Position numbers and translations under genes: made by a program. This document shows, piece after piece, positions 22,501-31,024 of a stretch of 64,000 nt of DNA. Source of the DNA: Cellulomonas pakistanensis (lineage in GTDB: Bacteria; Actinomycetota; Actinomycetes; Actinomycetales; Cellulomonadaceae). The notes under the pieces are model-generated. The model saw only the letters and a list, made by a program, of their open reading frames with translations. It had not been told where the DNA came from and did not search any database. The DNA lies in the NCBI RefSeq assembly GCF_016862755.1, contig NZ_BONO01000023.1:1-64000 (forward strand), given 5' to 3'. The first letter of the stretch is position 1. Each line of letters starts with the position of its first letter.

Positions 22501-24387
22501 TCAGCGGCCCGCGGCGTAGCCCTGCATGCCGCGCGGGTTCGCCGCCGCGTGCAGCAGCCCGTCCGGCCGGACGCCGGCGGCGCTGACCCGGCCGAGGCTC
22601 CACGGCCCCGCGTCGCGCACGGCGTGCCCGCGCCGGGCGAGCTCCGCGAGCACGCCCGCGCCGAGCCGCGACTCGGCCTCGATGCCGTGCCGGGTGCTCG
22701 TCCGGGGGTGGAACGACGACGGCACGTGCGTGGAGTGCCAGCCCGGCGCGTCGATCGCGGCCTGCAGGTCGAGCCCGCCGAGCAGGTGGTGCAGCAGGAA
22801 CGGGATCGTCCACTGGTCCTGCTGGTCGCCGCCCGGGGTGCCGAACGCGAAGCCGCCGCCGTCCCGCAGCACGAGGCCCGGGCTCAGCGTGGTCCGCGGG
22901 CGGCGGCCCGGCGCGAGCGACGACGGCAGCCCGGGCTCGAGCCAGAACATCTGCGCGCGGGTCGGCAGCCCGAAGCCCAGACCCGGGACGACCGGCGAGC
23001 TCTGCAGCCAGCCGCCGGACGGGGTGGCCGAGACCAGGTTGCCCCAGCGGTCGACGACGTCGACGTGGCAGGTGTCGCCGCGGGTCTCCCCGGACGGCCG
23101 GACGTCGAGCGCGGGTCCGTCGACCGCGGCCGGGCCCGTCGGCGCGCCCGCCGGCTCGGGGCCGCGGGTCGGCTCGCCCGTGCCCAGCGCCGGCCCGCCC
23201 GCCGCGTCCTCGTACCGCCCCGGCCACACCGGCGCACGGTCGGGTCCCGCCGCCGGTGACCCGAACAGCGCGGCCAGCCGCGGCGCGCGCCCGTCGGGCG
23301 ACCCCGGCCGCACCCCGTCCGCGGCGTCCGCGCCGACCAGCCGGGCCCGCTCCGCGGCGTACGACCGGGACAGCAGCGCCTCCAGCGGCACCTCGGCGCC
23401 GGCGGGGTCGCCGTACCAGGCCTCGCGGTCGGCGAACGCCAGGTTCGTCACCTCGACCGCGGTGTGGACCAGCTCGGCCGAGCCGAGGTCCGCGTCCGCG
23501 ACGCCGAGCGCCTCGAGCATCCGCAGCTGCTGCAACAGCACCGGGCCCTGGCCCCACGCGGCCGTCTTGTGCACCTGCACGCCGGCGAAGTCGACCGCGA
23601 CGGTCGGCTCCTCCGCGACCCGCCACGCCGCGAGGTCGTCGGCCGTCAGGAGCCCGGCGTGCGCCGACCCCGACGAGTCGAGCACCGGGGTCCGCACGAA
23701 GGACGCCATCGCCTCGGCGACGAACCCCTCGTAGAACGCGCGCCGCGCCGCCTCGATCTGGGTCAGCCGGTCCGTGCCGGCCGCCTGCGCCTCCGTCAGC
23801 ACGCGCGCGTAGGTGTCGGCGAGCGCGGGGTTGCGGAACCGCGCGCCCGGCTCCGGGACGCGGCCGCCGGGCAGGTACACCTCGGCCGAGGTCGGCCAGT
23901 GCTCCGCGAACAGCCGCTCGACGGTCCGGATCGTGCGGACCGCGGTCGGGATGAGCGGGTAGCCGTCGCGGGCGTAGCCGATCGCGGGGGACAGCACGTC
24001 GGCCAGCGGCAGGGTGCCGTACCGCGCGAGCAGGTCGAGCCACGCGCCGAACGCGCCCGGCACGACCGCCGCGAGGTGCCCGGTGCCCGGCACGACGTCG
24101 AGCCCCTGGTCGGTGTACGCCTCGATGGTCGCCGCGGCCGGTGCGGTGCCCTGGCCGGCGACGACGAACGTGTGCCCGTCCGCGGCGCGGTGGCCGATGA
24201 TCGGCGCGTCGCCGCCCGGCCCGTTCAGGTGCGGCTCGACCACCTGGAGCGTGAACCCGGCAGCGGCGGCCGCGTCGAACGCGTTGCCGCCCGCCTCGAG
24301 GACCGACTGCCCGACGGCGCTGGCCAGCCAGTGCGTGGAGGCGACCATGCCGTGGGTGCCGACGAGCTCGGGGCGGGTGGTGAACAC
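22501..24387 (-). CDS. Gamma-glutamyltransferase family protein (Ntn hydrolase)
   Basis: 628 residues. The N-terminal half has family signatures GMVASTHWLASAVG, GGNAFDAAAAAGF and LNGPGGDAPIIG. The presumed autocleavage/catalytic Thr is T439 in GDTCHVDVVDRWGN, followed by SATPSGGWL and the C-terminal FGTPGGDQQDQWT. It would process into two subunits and act on gamma-glutamyl compounds such as glutathione-like substrates. No signal peptide is visible, so it looks cytoplasmic, unlike the secreted E. coli enzyme. A Pro/Ala/Gly-rich insert of about 80 residues (355-435) comes just before the catalytic Thr. The GTG at 24387 follows a GGAG site. Confidence 0.88.
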   Translation of the reverse strand: MFTTRPELVGTHGMVASTHWLASAVGQSVLEAGGNAFDAAAAAGFTLQVVEPHLNGPGGDAPIIGHRAADGHTFVVAGQGTAPAAATIEAYTDQGLDVVPGTGHLAAVVPGAFGAWLDLLARYGTLPLADVLSPAIGYARDGYPLIPTAVRTIRTVERLFAEHWPTSAEVYLPGGRVPEPGARFRNPALADTYARVLTEAQAAGTDRLTQIEAARRAFYEGFVAEAMASFVRTPVLDSSGSAHAGLLTADDLAAWRVAEEPTVAVDFAGVQVHKTAAWGQGPVLLQQLRMLEALGVADADLGSAELVHTAVEVTNLAFADREAWYGDPAGAEVPLEALLSRSYAAERARLVGADAADGVRPGSPDGRAPRLAALFGSPAAGPDRAPVWPGRYEDAAGGPALGTGEPTRGPEPAGAPTGPAAVDGPALDVRPSGETRGDTCHVDVVDRWGNLVSATPSGGWLQSSPVVPGLGFGLPTRAQMFWLEPGLPSSLAPGRRPRTTLSPGLVLRDGGGFAFGTPGGDQQDQWTIPFLLHHLLGGLDLQAAIDAPGWHSTHVPSSFHPRTSTRHGIEAESRLGAGVLAELARRGHAVRDAGPWSLGRVSAAGVRPDGLLHAAANPRGMQGYAAGR

Positions 24388-24467
24388 GGGCGGCTCCAGG
24401 TGGCGCGGGCGGCGGGGCGACGTCCACGGTACGTCGACCCCCCGCCGACGTGCCGTCGTGCCCCACC

Positions 24468-24490
24468 GCCCGCGCCGGCTCTGCGCGGGC
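24468..24490 (-). terminator. Hairpin after the ABC exporter operon
   Basis: GCCCGCGC and GCGCGGGC (24468-24475, 24483-24490) form an 8-bp stem with a 7-base loop just downstream of the permease stop codon. Confidence 0.5.
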
Positions 24491-24499
24491 GCCCGCCGC

Positions 24500-25366
24500 T
24501 CAGCGGGCGTACCGCCGCATGGTGAGCGGGCCGAACACGGCGACGAGCGCCAGGGCCCACACCAGCGTGATCGCCACGTGGTCGCCGACGGGCTGCGCGT
24601 TCATCAGCCCGCGGACGCCCGTCACCAGGTCGGAGACGGGGTTCACCTCGACGAACGCCTGCAGCCAGCCCGGCATCGTCGACGGGTCCACGAAGATGTT
24701 CGACCCGAACGTGAGCGGTGTGATGACCATCATCGACACGCCCATCACGGCGTTGGGCGTCCGCAGCACCAGGGCGAGGAACGTCCAGATCCAGCCGAAC
24801 GAGAACGCGAACAGCAGCAGCAGCGCGACGCCCGCCAGCACGCCGAGCGGCCCGCCCTCCGGCCGGAACCCGATGAGCAGGCCCAGCGCCACGATCACGA
24901 CCGACGCGATGGTGAACCGGACGGCGTCGCCCAGCAGCATCCCGACCAGCGCCGACGGCCGCCAGATCGGCAGCGACCGGAACCGGTCGAACACGCCCTT
25001 CTGGATGTCCGTGTTGAGCGTGACGCCCGTGTACATCGTGATCATGATGACGCCCTGCACCAGGATCCCGGGCAGCAGGAACTGGATGTAGTCGTCGACG
25101 CTGCCGGCGATCGCGCCGCCGAACAGGTACGTGAACAGCAGCGTGATCATGACCGGGAACACCGTCACGTCGAACAGCTGCTCGGGTACGTGCTTGATCT
25201 TGAGCAGCGCCCGCCATCCGAAGGTCAGGGACGTCGTGACGCCGGAGGGCCGCGCGGGGCGGGTGCCGGAGGCGAGGACGCCGCGCACGGCCGAGGCGGC
25301 GACCTCGTCGGTCGCGGTGGTCGTGGCCGCCCCCGCCGTGGTGGTCCGGGTGTCGTCGATGCTCAT
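24500..25366 (-). CDS. ABC-2 type exporter permease (DrrB family)
   Basis: 288 residues. A Thr/Ala-rich cytoplasmic N-terminus is followed by six predicted membrane helices, with the ABC-2 signature region [33 protein letters not shown] and [20 protein letters not shown]. It pairs with the ATPase encoded just upstream; start and stop overlap as ATGA. The pair resembles the DrrAB daunorubicin-resistance exporter. A PadR-type regulator gene lies divergently, so drug- or phenolic-type induction is likely. Substrate unknown. Confidence 0.92.
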   Translation of the reverse strand: MSIDDTRTTTAGAATTTATDEVAASAVRGVLASGTRPARPSGVTTSLTFGWRALLKIKHVPEQLFDVTVFPVMITLLFTYLFGGAIAGSVDDYIQFLLPGILVQGVIMITMYTGVTLNTDIQKGVFDRFRSLPIWRPSALVGMLLGDAVRFTIASVVIVALGLLIGFRPEGGPLGVLAGVALLLLFAFSFGWIWTFLALVLRTPNAVMGVSMMVITPLTFGSNIFVDPSTMPGWLQAFVEVNPVSDLVTGVRGLMNAQPVGDHVAITLVWALALVAVFGPLTMRRYAR

Positions 25367-26361
25367 GCCGCCCCCCTCGCGGCGGCGTCGTGCCCGGCCG
25401 CCGCCTCGTCGTCGGTGCCCGTGGACTCGGCCGGGTGGCCGGTCAGGGCGAGGAACACCTCGTCCAGCGACGGCTGGCCGAGCGAGAACTGCGCGACCGG
25501 CACGTCGGTGGCCTCGAGGGCCGCGATGCCGCGCATGGCGGGCGCCGAGGAGTCGACGCTCGCGGTCAGCGCCGCGGGGTCGGCGTCCTCCGTGACACCG
25601 GTGCCCAGCGCGCGCTCCAGCACCGCCCGGGCGCGGGGCCGGTCGTCCGGGTTGAGCAGCCGGACGTGCAGGGCGCTCGCGCCGACCGACGCCTTGAGCT
25701 GTCCGGGCGTGCCCTCGGCGATCACCTTCCCGGCGTCGATCACGGAGATCCGGTCGGCGAGCTGGTCGGCCTCGTCCAGGTACTGCGTCGTGAGCAGCAC
25801 CGTCGTCCCCGACGCGACCATCGCGCGGACGATGTCCCACACCTGGTTGCGGCTGCGCGGGTCGAGCCCGGTCGTCGGCTCGTCCAGGAAGATCAGCTCG
25901 GGCGTGACGACGATGCTCGCGGCGATGTCGATCCGGCGCCGCATGCCGCCGGAGAACTTCTTCACCTGCCGGTCGGCCGCGTCGGACAGCCCGAACGCGT
26001 CGAGCAGCTCGTCGGCCCGGGCGCGGGCGGCGGCGCGGGAGAACCCGTACAGGCGGGACACCAGCACGAGGTTCTCCCGGCCGGTCAGGTCCTCGTCGAC
26101 GGAGGCGAACTGGCCGGTGAGCGCGACGCGGCTGCGCACCTCGTCGGCGTCGCGGACCACGTCGCGGCCGAGGACCCGGGCCTCGCCGGCGTCCGGGCGC
26201 AGCAGGGTGGCGAGCATCCGGATGGTGGTGGTCTTCCCGGCGCCGTTGGGGCCGAGGAAGCCGTGCACGCCGCCGGCGGCGACCTGCAGGTCGATGCCGT
26301 CGACGGCGCGGGTGTCCTTGAACAGCTTGACCAGGCCCGCGGTCTCGATCGCGGTCGTCAT
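25363..26361 (-). CDS. Daunorubicin-resistance type ABC transporter ATPase (DrrA family)
   Basis: 332 residues. Walker A is [13 protein letters not shown], the ABC signature is [18 protein letters not shown], and Walker B is [16 protein letters not shown] with the following [13 protein letters not shown] switch. The C-terminal 90 residues match the DrrA regulatory extension. It powers the ABC-2 permease encoded four bases overlapping downstream. Transcription probably starts between this gene and the divergent padR gene. Confidence 0.94.
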   Translation of the reverse strand: MTTAIETAGLVKLFKDTRAVDGIDLQVAAGGVHGFLGPNGAGKTTTIRMLATLLRPDAGEARVLGRDVVRDADEVRSRVALTGQFASVDEDLTGRENLVLVSRLYGFSRAAARARADELLDAFGLSDAADRQVKKFSGGMRRRIDIAASIVVTPELIFLDEPTTGLDPRSRNQVWDIVRAMVASGTTVLLTTQYLDEADQLADRISVIDAGKVIAEGTPGQLKASVGASALHVRLLNPDDRPRARAVLERALGTGVTEDADPAALTASVDSSAPAMRGIAALEATDVPVAQFSLGQPSLDEVFLALTGHPAESTGTDDEAAAGHDAAARGAA

Positions 26362-26499
26362 GGGGCGGTGCCTTCCGTCGGGGACCCGCGGGCGCGGCGG
26401 CGCGCGGGTCGGGGCGGGTGCGGTGCAGCGGTGCGGCGGTGCGGCTGCTCGGCCGGCGACGGCGCGAGGACGAGGCTCCCCGGCGGCGGGTGCGCTCTA

Positions 26500-26512
26500 T
26501 TCCTAGTAGGAA
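26500..26512. promoter_or_regulatory. Perfect palindrome TTCCTA-G-TAGGAA, probable PadR operator
   Basis: A perfect 6+1+6 palindrome, AT-rich against its surroundings. It overlaps the expected -35 region of padR (whose -10 TAGGTT is at 26528-26533) and lies 140 bp from the divergent DrrA-type gene, as expected for autorepression and control of the exporter. Confidence 0.6.
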
Positions 26513-26527
26513 CAACGAGGTCCAGCG

Positions 26528-26533
26528 TAGGTT
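26528..26533 (+). promoter_or_regulatory. -10 box of a leaderless promoter (padR)
   Basis: TAGGTT is followed after seven bases by GTG 26541. GGGAGG lies between, but too close to the start to serve as a ribosome binding site. Confidence 0.5.
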
Positions 26534-26540
26534 GGGAGGT

Positions 26541-27209
26541 GTGGCGGAGGCAACGGGTTTCCCGGACGGATCGGACGCGGTGCCGGATCCGGCGCCGGCG
26601 CCCGCACCCACGCCGACCGGCTACGCCCTGCTCGGCCTGCTGATGTTCGCAGGACGCACCGACACGACCGTCACGGCGTACGAGCTCAAGCAGCGCGCCG
26701 ACCGCACGCTGCGCTACTACTGGGCCGCCCCCGCGATGAGCCAGGTGTACTCCGAGGTCGCCCGGCTCGAGGCGGCCGGGCTCGTGCGCGCGCTGCCCGA
26801 CCCCGCCGGGCCGCCCGGGCGGCGCACGACCCGGTACGCGATCACCGACGCGGGGGACCGTGCCCTGCGGGCGTGGCTCGCCGAGACGCCCGCCGACTTC
26901 CCGGTGCTCAAGCACCCGGTCGCCCTCCGGCTGCTCATGGGCCACCTGGTCGACCCGGCGACGGTGCGCGGCATGCTCGACGACTACGTCGACGCGCTCG
27001 CGGACCGGCGGCGGGACCTGTCGGGGGTGCGGGCGATGCTCGGCGACCGGCCCGAGGTGCGGTACCCGGCGATGGTCGCCGACTGGGGACTGGCCTACTA
27101 CGACGCCGAGGAGCGGATCGTCGCCGAGCTGCGGGAGCGGGTGACGCGGGACCTCGCGGGGGGCGCGGGCGCGGGCGGGGCGGTCGCGCCGGCGGACGAC
27201 CCCGCCTGA
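26541..27209 (+). CDS. PadR-family transcription regulator
   Basis: 222 residues. A short Pro/Ala-rich N-terminus leads into the PadR winged helix (about 20-105: YALLGLLMF, TAYELKQRADRTLRYYWAAPAMSQVYSEVARLEAAGLV), and a C-terminal dimerisation domain of the Vir_act_alpha_C type (about 110-205, LKHPVALRLLMGHLVD...YDAEERIVAELRERV). It is divergent from the DrrAB-type exporter with a perfect palindrome between, so it most likely represses that operon and itself. The start is set by the leaderless promoter pattern TAGGTT-N7-GTG. Confidence 0.9.
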   Translation: MAEATGFPDGSDAVPDPAPAPAPTPTGYALLGLLMFAGRTDTTVTAYELKQRADRTLRYYWAAPAMSQVYSEVARLEAAGLVRALPDPAGPPGRRTTRYAITDAGDRALRAWLAETPADFPVLKHPVALRLLMGHLVDPATVRGMLDDYVDALADRRRDLSGVRAMLGDRPEVRYPAMVADWGLAYYDAEERIVAELRERVTRDLAGGAGAGGAVAPADDPA

Positions 27210-27307
27210 CGACGCGTCGCCCCGGGGCCGTGTCGGAGGTCGTCGCTACGGTCGGCGGACGAGGCACCCGACCTCGACCCGGGTGGCGGAGCGACGAGGA
27301 GGACGCG

Positions 27308-28147
27308 ATGAGGATCGGCATCGTCGGGACGTTCGGCACGGTGGACCAGCTCGTCGGGCTGGCGGCGGAGGCTGAGGACGCGGGCTGGGACGGCTACTTC
27401 ACGTGGGACGCGGTCGACCTCGGGTTCGACGGCGACGTGTGGGACCCGTGGGCGGTGCTCGCCGCCGCCGCGGTGCGCACCGAGCGGATCACGCTGGGCG
27501 CGCTGGTGTTCGCGCTGCCGCGGCGCCGGCCGTGGGTGGTCGCGCGGCAGGCGCTGACCGTCGACCACCTCTCGGGCGGGCGCCTCGTGATCCCCGCGGG
27601 CCTCGGCGTGCCGACCGACCGGGCGTTCGCGGGCGTCGAGGGCGAGCTCACGAGCACGCGCGAGCGTGCCGAGCTGCTCGACGACCACCTCGCGATCCTC
27701 GACCGGGCGTTCAGCGGCGAGACGTTCTCCTACGAGGGCACGCACCACCGGGTCACCGACATGCGGTTCGTGCCGCGGCCGGTGCAGCGCCCGCGCGTGC
27801 CGATCTGGGTCGTGGGCGCCTTCCCGAGCGAGCGGTCCATGGGACGGGCCGTGCGGTACGACGGCCTGGTCGCCCAGCTGCGCGGTGACCGTGCGATGGA
27901 CGACCTCGGCCCGGCGGAGGTCGCGGAGATCGCCGCGTGGGTGCGCGAGCACCGGGCGCCCGACGCCGGTCCCTACGAGATCGTCCTGCAGGGCGTCCTG
28001 CCGGAGGACCCGGCCGCGGCGCGGGACCACGTCGCGGCGCTCGCCGAGGCGGGCGCGACCTGGTTCGTCGAGTCGCGCTGGGAGGGGCCGGGGTCGACGT
28101 ACGAGGCGGTCCGGGAGCGCGTGCGCCGGGGCGTCCCGGGCAGGTGA
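27308..28147 (+). CDS. LLM-class flavin-dependent oxidoreductase
   Basis: 279 residues, a luciferase-like TIM barrel. Recognisable parts are AAEAEDAGWDGYFTWDAV, RTERITLGALVFALPRRRPWVVARQALTVDHLSGGR and RPRVPIWVVGAF. It should bind FMN or F420; the substrate cannot be told. ATG 27308 follows GACGAGGAGG. A -10-like TACGGT is at 27247-27252. It is 98 bp after padR on the same strand and could be in part co-expressed with it. Confidence 0.9.
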   Translation: MRIGIVGTFGTVDQLVGLAAEAEDAGWDGYFTWDAVDLGFDGDVWDPWAVLAAAAVRTERITLGALVFALPRRRPWVVARQALTVDHLSGGRLVIPAGLGVPTDRAFAGVEGELTSTRERAELLDDHLAILDRAFSGETFSYEGTHHRVTDMRFVPRPVQRPRVPIWVVGAFPSERSMGRAVRYDGLVAQLRGDRAMDDLGPAEVAEIAAWVREHRAPDAGPYEIVLQGVLPEDPAAARDHVAALAEAGATWFVESRWEGPGSTYEAVRERVRRGVPGR

Positions 28148-28207
28148 TCCGGCGGGCGGCAGGGGTGACGGCGGGTGACCCGGCCGGGACGACCCGGTCC
28201 GGCCCGA

Positions 28208-28262
28208 CCGCGCCGGGGACCGCCTCACCGCCGCGCCGGGCACCGCCTCACCGCCGCGCCGG
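28208..28262. repeat. 23-bp tandem repeat over the 3' end of the YdeI-like gene
   Basis: Two 23-bp units (28208-28230 and 28231-28253, one mismatch) and a partial third. The unit is not a multiple of three, and the array includes the stop codon of the YdeI-like gene. On the opposite strand it shares the 13-mer GGTGAGGCGGTGC with the 26-bp array at 52898-52994. Confidence 0.7.
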
Positions 28263-28826
28263 CTCGCCCTCCGCCGCCCGCGCCGCCGCCTCGGCCACGC
28301 GCGCCGCCCGCGTCTCCGGCCGCCGCGCGTCGACCAGCCACCGCAGCACCGCCTTGCGTGCGCCCAGGGGGAACCCGTCCCAGTGCGCGCGGGCCCCCGG
28401 CAGGGCGTCCAGCGCCGCGGCGAGGTCGTCCGGCACGACCGCGGCCTCCACCCCGTCCAGCAGCGCCCACGACCCGTCGGCCTTCGCCGCGGCCACGACC
28501 GCCGCGCCCGCCGGCCGCATCGCGCCGGCCGCCTCCAGCCGGGCCACCCGCTCCTTGCTCAGCCGGGACCACCCGCTGCCCCGGCGGCGCGGGGCGAACC
28601 ACTGACGGGTGCTGTCCGGGTCGGGCGCCCAGGCCTGGCCGTCGATCCAGCCGACGGCCAGCGCCTCGGCGACCATCTCCTCGTAGCCGAACGTCGGGCG
28701 GCCGGACGCGGGCTTCCACCGCACGAGCCACACGCCGTCCGCGGACGCGTGGTGCTCCGCGAGCCACGCCCGCCACTGCTCGACGGTCTCGGCGTGGAAC
28801 CGCGGCCGGTCGGCCAGGGACGCCAT
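28248..28826 (-). CDS. YdeI/OmdA family protein
   Basis: 192 residues. The N-terminal RPRFHAETVEQWRAWLAEHHASADGVWL and the central EEMVAEALAVGWIDGQ and WSRLSKERVARLEAAG stretches are typical of YdeI/OmpD-associated proteins, with the C-terminal DDLAAALDALPGARAHWDGFPLGARKAVLRWL bacteriocin-resistance-associated segment. Its biochemical role is unknown. The last residues are encoded by a 23-bp tandem repeat, so the C-terminus may vary between strains. Convergent with the LLM oxidoreductase gene. Confidence 0.88.
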   Translation of the reverse strand: MASLADRPRFHAETVEQWRAWLAEHHASADGVWLVRWKPASGRPTFGYEEMVAEALAVGWIDGQAWAPDPDSTRQWFAPRRRGSGWSRLSKERVARLEAAGAMRPAGAAVVAAAKADGSWALLDGVEAAVVPDDLAAALDALPGARAHWDGFPLGARKAVLRWLVDARRPETRAARVAEAAARAAEGEPARR

Positions 28827-28857
28827 CGTCGCCCGTCCGCCCCGCGCCCGCGCCCGG

Positions 28858-30381
28858 TCAGTGCCCGCCGCTCGGGGCGGGCAGGGTGTCGGCCGGGTCG
28901 GGCGCCTCGCCGCGGCCGACCCGCGAGTGGCGGTAGGAGTACACGGCGTAGATGAGGACGCCGAGCGCCAGCCACGCGGCGAACCGCACCCAGGTCAGCG
29001 TCGTGAGGTTCGACATCAGCCAGAGGCAGGCGACGCCGGACACGATCGGCAGCACCGGCGACCACGGCACCTTGAACCCGCGGGTCAGGTCGGGGCGCGT
29101 CCGGCGCAGGATCGGGATGCCGAAGCTGACCAGCACGAACGCCGACAGCGTCCCGATGTTGATCATCTCCTCGAGCAGCTCGACCTTCGACAGCCCCGCG
29201 ATCAGCGCGACCACGATGCCCGCGCCGACCTGCAGGCGCACCGGCGTCTTGTACCGGTGCGAGGTGCGGGAGATGCCGCGGGGGAGGAGCCCGTCGCGGC
29301 TCATCGCGAACACGATCCGGGTCAGGCCCAGCAGCAGCACCATGATCACGGACGTCAGGCCGACCAGGATGCCGATCGAGATCACCTTGCCGGCCCAGTC
29401 GGCGCCGACCAGCACGAACGCGGTGGTGAGCGACGGCGACTCGGACGCCGCGAGCTCGGTGTACGACACCATGCCGGTCACGACGACGGTCACCAGGATG
29501 TAGAGCACGGTGACGATGGCGAGGCCGCCCAGGATGCCGCGCGGCACGGCGCGCTGCGGGTTCTTGGTCTCCTCGGCCGTGGTCGCGACGACGTCGAACC
29601 CGATGAACGCGAAGAACACCAGCGCCGCGCCGGACAGGATGCCCATGACGCCGTACGTCGACGGGTCGAACCCGGACAGGAACGCGAACAGCGGCTGGTG
29701 CAGGCCCGACTCCGACTCGGCGGGCTGCGACGGCGGCACGAACGGCGAGTAGTTCTCGGCGCGGACGTAGAAGAACCCGGCGACGATGACGAACAGCGTG
29801 ATGCCGACCTTGATGATCGTGAAGATGCTGTTCACGCGGGTGCTGAGCTTGGTGCCGACCGCGAGCAGGGCGGTGAACACCCCGACGACCAGCACGGGGC
29901 CCCACTCGAGGTCGACCGGCCCGAGCTCGACCGTCGTCGGCACGTCGATCCCGAACAGCCCGAACGCGTCGGACAGGTACACGCCCCAGAACTTCGCGAT
30001 CACCGCGGCGGCGAGCAGCATCTCCAGGATCAGGTCCCAGCCGATGATCCAGGCGACGAACTCGCCCGCGGTGGCGTAGGAGAACGTGTACGCCGACCCG
30101 GCGACCGGCAGCGTCGAGGCGAACTCGGCGTAGCACATGATGGCCAGGGCGCAGACGATCGAGGCGATCAGGAACGAGACGATGACCGCGGGCCCGGCGT
30201 GGTTCGCCGCGGCGGTCGCGCCCACCGAGAAGATGCCGGCGCCGACGGCGACGGCCACGCCCAGGACCGCGAGGTCCCACGCGGTGAGCGAGCGCCGGAG
30301 GGACCGGTCCGGGTCGTCGACCTCGGCCAGCGAGTCCTCGACGGACTTGCGGCGCAGCACGCTGCGGTTGCTGATGGGCAC
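28858..30381 (-). CDS. APC-family amino acid permease (YfnA/CAT type)
   Basis: 507 residues with 12 or more membrane helices. The first helix carries GVAVAVGAGIFSVGATAAANHAGPAVIVSFL, the unwound substrate-binding GAGIF motif of APC transporters, and AFIGFDVVATTAEETKNPQRAVPRGI is the conserved helix 6 to loop region. It most resembles cationic or broad amino-acid permeases. GTG 30381 follows GGGGGTC. It is preceded on the same strand by trmL about 100 bp away, probably without functional link. Confidence 0.92.
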   Translation of the reverse strand: MPISNRSVLRRKSVEDSLAEVDDPDRSLRRSLTAWDLAVLGVAVAVGAGIFSVGATAAANHAGPAVIVSFLIASIVCALAIMCYAEFASTLPVAGSAYTFSYATAGEFVAWIIGWDLILEMLLAAAVIAKFWGVYLSDAFGLFGIDVPTTVELGPVDLEWGPVLVVGVFTALLAVGTKLSTRVNSIFTIIKVGITLFVIVAGFFYVRAENYSPFVPPSQPAESESGLHQPLFAFLSGFDPSTYGVMGILSGAALVFFAFIGFDVVATTAEETKNPQRAVPRGILGGLAIVTVLYILVTVVVTGMVSYTELAASESPSLTTAFVLVGADWAGKVISIGILVGLTSVIMVLLLGLTRIVFAMSRDGLLPRGISRTSHRYKTPVRLQVGAGIVVALIAGLSKVELLEEMINIGTLSAFVLVSFGIPILRRTRPDLTRGFKVPWSPVLPIVSGVACLWLMSNLTTLTWVRFAAWLALGVLIYAVYSYRHSRVGRGEAPDPADTLPAPSGGH

Positions 30382-30481
30382 GGGAGACCCCCTGGGTCGA
30401 CGGCAGGACGCGCGCGAGCATGCCCAACCCGGTGCGCCCTCGCACGGCGGGGTCCGAGGGGTGAGACCCGAACGGGTGACG

Positions 30482-30946
30482 TCAGACCCCGCCCGGGAAG
30501 CCTAGTTGCCGCCAGGCCTCGTAGACAGCGGTGGCGGCGGCGTTCGTGAGGTTGAGCGAGCGGCGGCCCGGCTGCATCGGGATCCGCAGCAGGTCGGTGA
30601 CGGCGGGGTGCTCGAGCGCCTCGGGCGGCAGGCCGGTCGGCTCCGGGCCGAACATCAGCACGTCGCCGTCCCGGTACTCGGCGTCGGTGTACCGGCGCTC
30701 GGTGTGCGTGGTGAACGCGAACACCCGGGCGGGGGCGAGCGCGGCCAGGCAGGCGTCGAGGTCCGGGTGCACGACGACGTGCGCGAGGTCGTGGTAGTCG
30801 AGGCCCGCCCGCTTCAGCCGCGGCTCGTCCATGACGAACCCGAGCGGCTCCACCAGGTGCAGCGTCGCCCCGGTCGCGGCGGCCAGCCGGATCGCGTTGC
30901 CGGTGTTGCCGGGGATGCGGGGCTCGAAGAAGACGACGTGCAGCAC
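30482..30946 (-). CDS. trmL: tRNA (cytidine/uridine-34 2'-O)-methyltransferase TrmL (SPOUT fold)
   Basis: 154 residues, full length for TrmL. Family signatures: FFEPRIPGNTGNAIRLAAATGATLHLVEPLGF at the N-terminus, and the SAM-knot segments LMFGPEPTGLP and IPMQPGRRSLNLTNAAATAVYEAWRQLGF at the C-terminus. It methylates the wobble ribose of leucine tRNAs. GTG 30946 has GAGAGGA upstream. Divergent from the aldo/keto reductase gene. Confidence 0.94.
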   Translation of the reverse strand: MLHVVFFEPRIPGNTGNAIRLAAATGATLHLVEPLGFVMDEPRLKRAGLDYHDLAHVVVHPDLDACLAALAPARVFAFTTHTERRYTDAEYRDGDVLMFGPEPTGLPPEALEHPAVTDLLRIPMQPGRRSLNLTNAAATAVYEAWRQLGFPGGV

Positions 30947-31024
30947 GCGGGTGATCCTCTCACCCGGGCACTAGCGTGTGCTGCGGCGCGGGCGATCGCC
31001 CCGCCGACCAGCGAGAGGACGACG

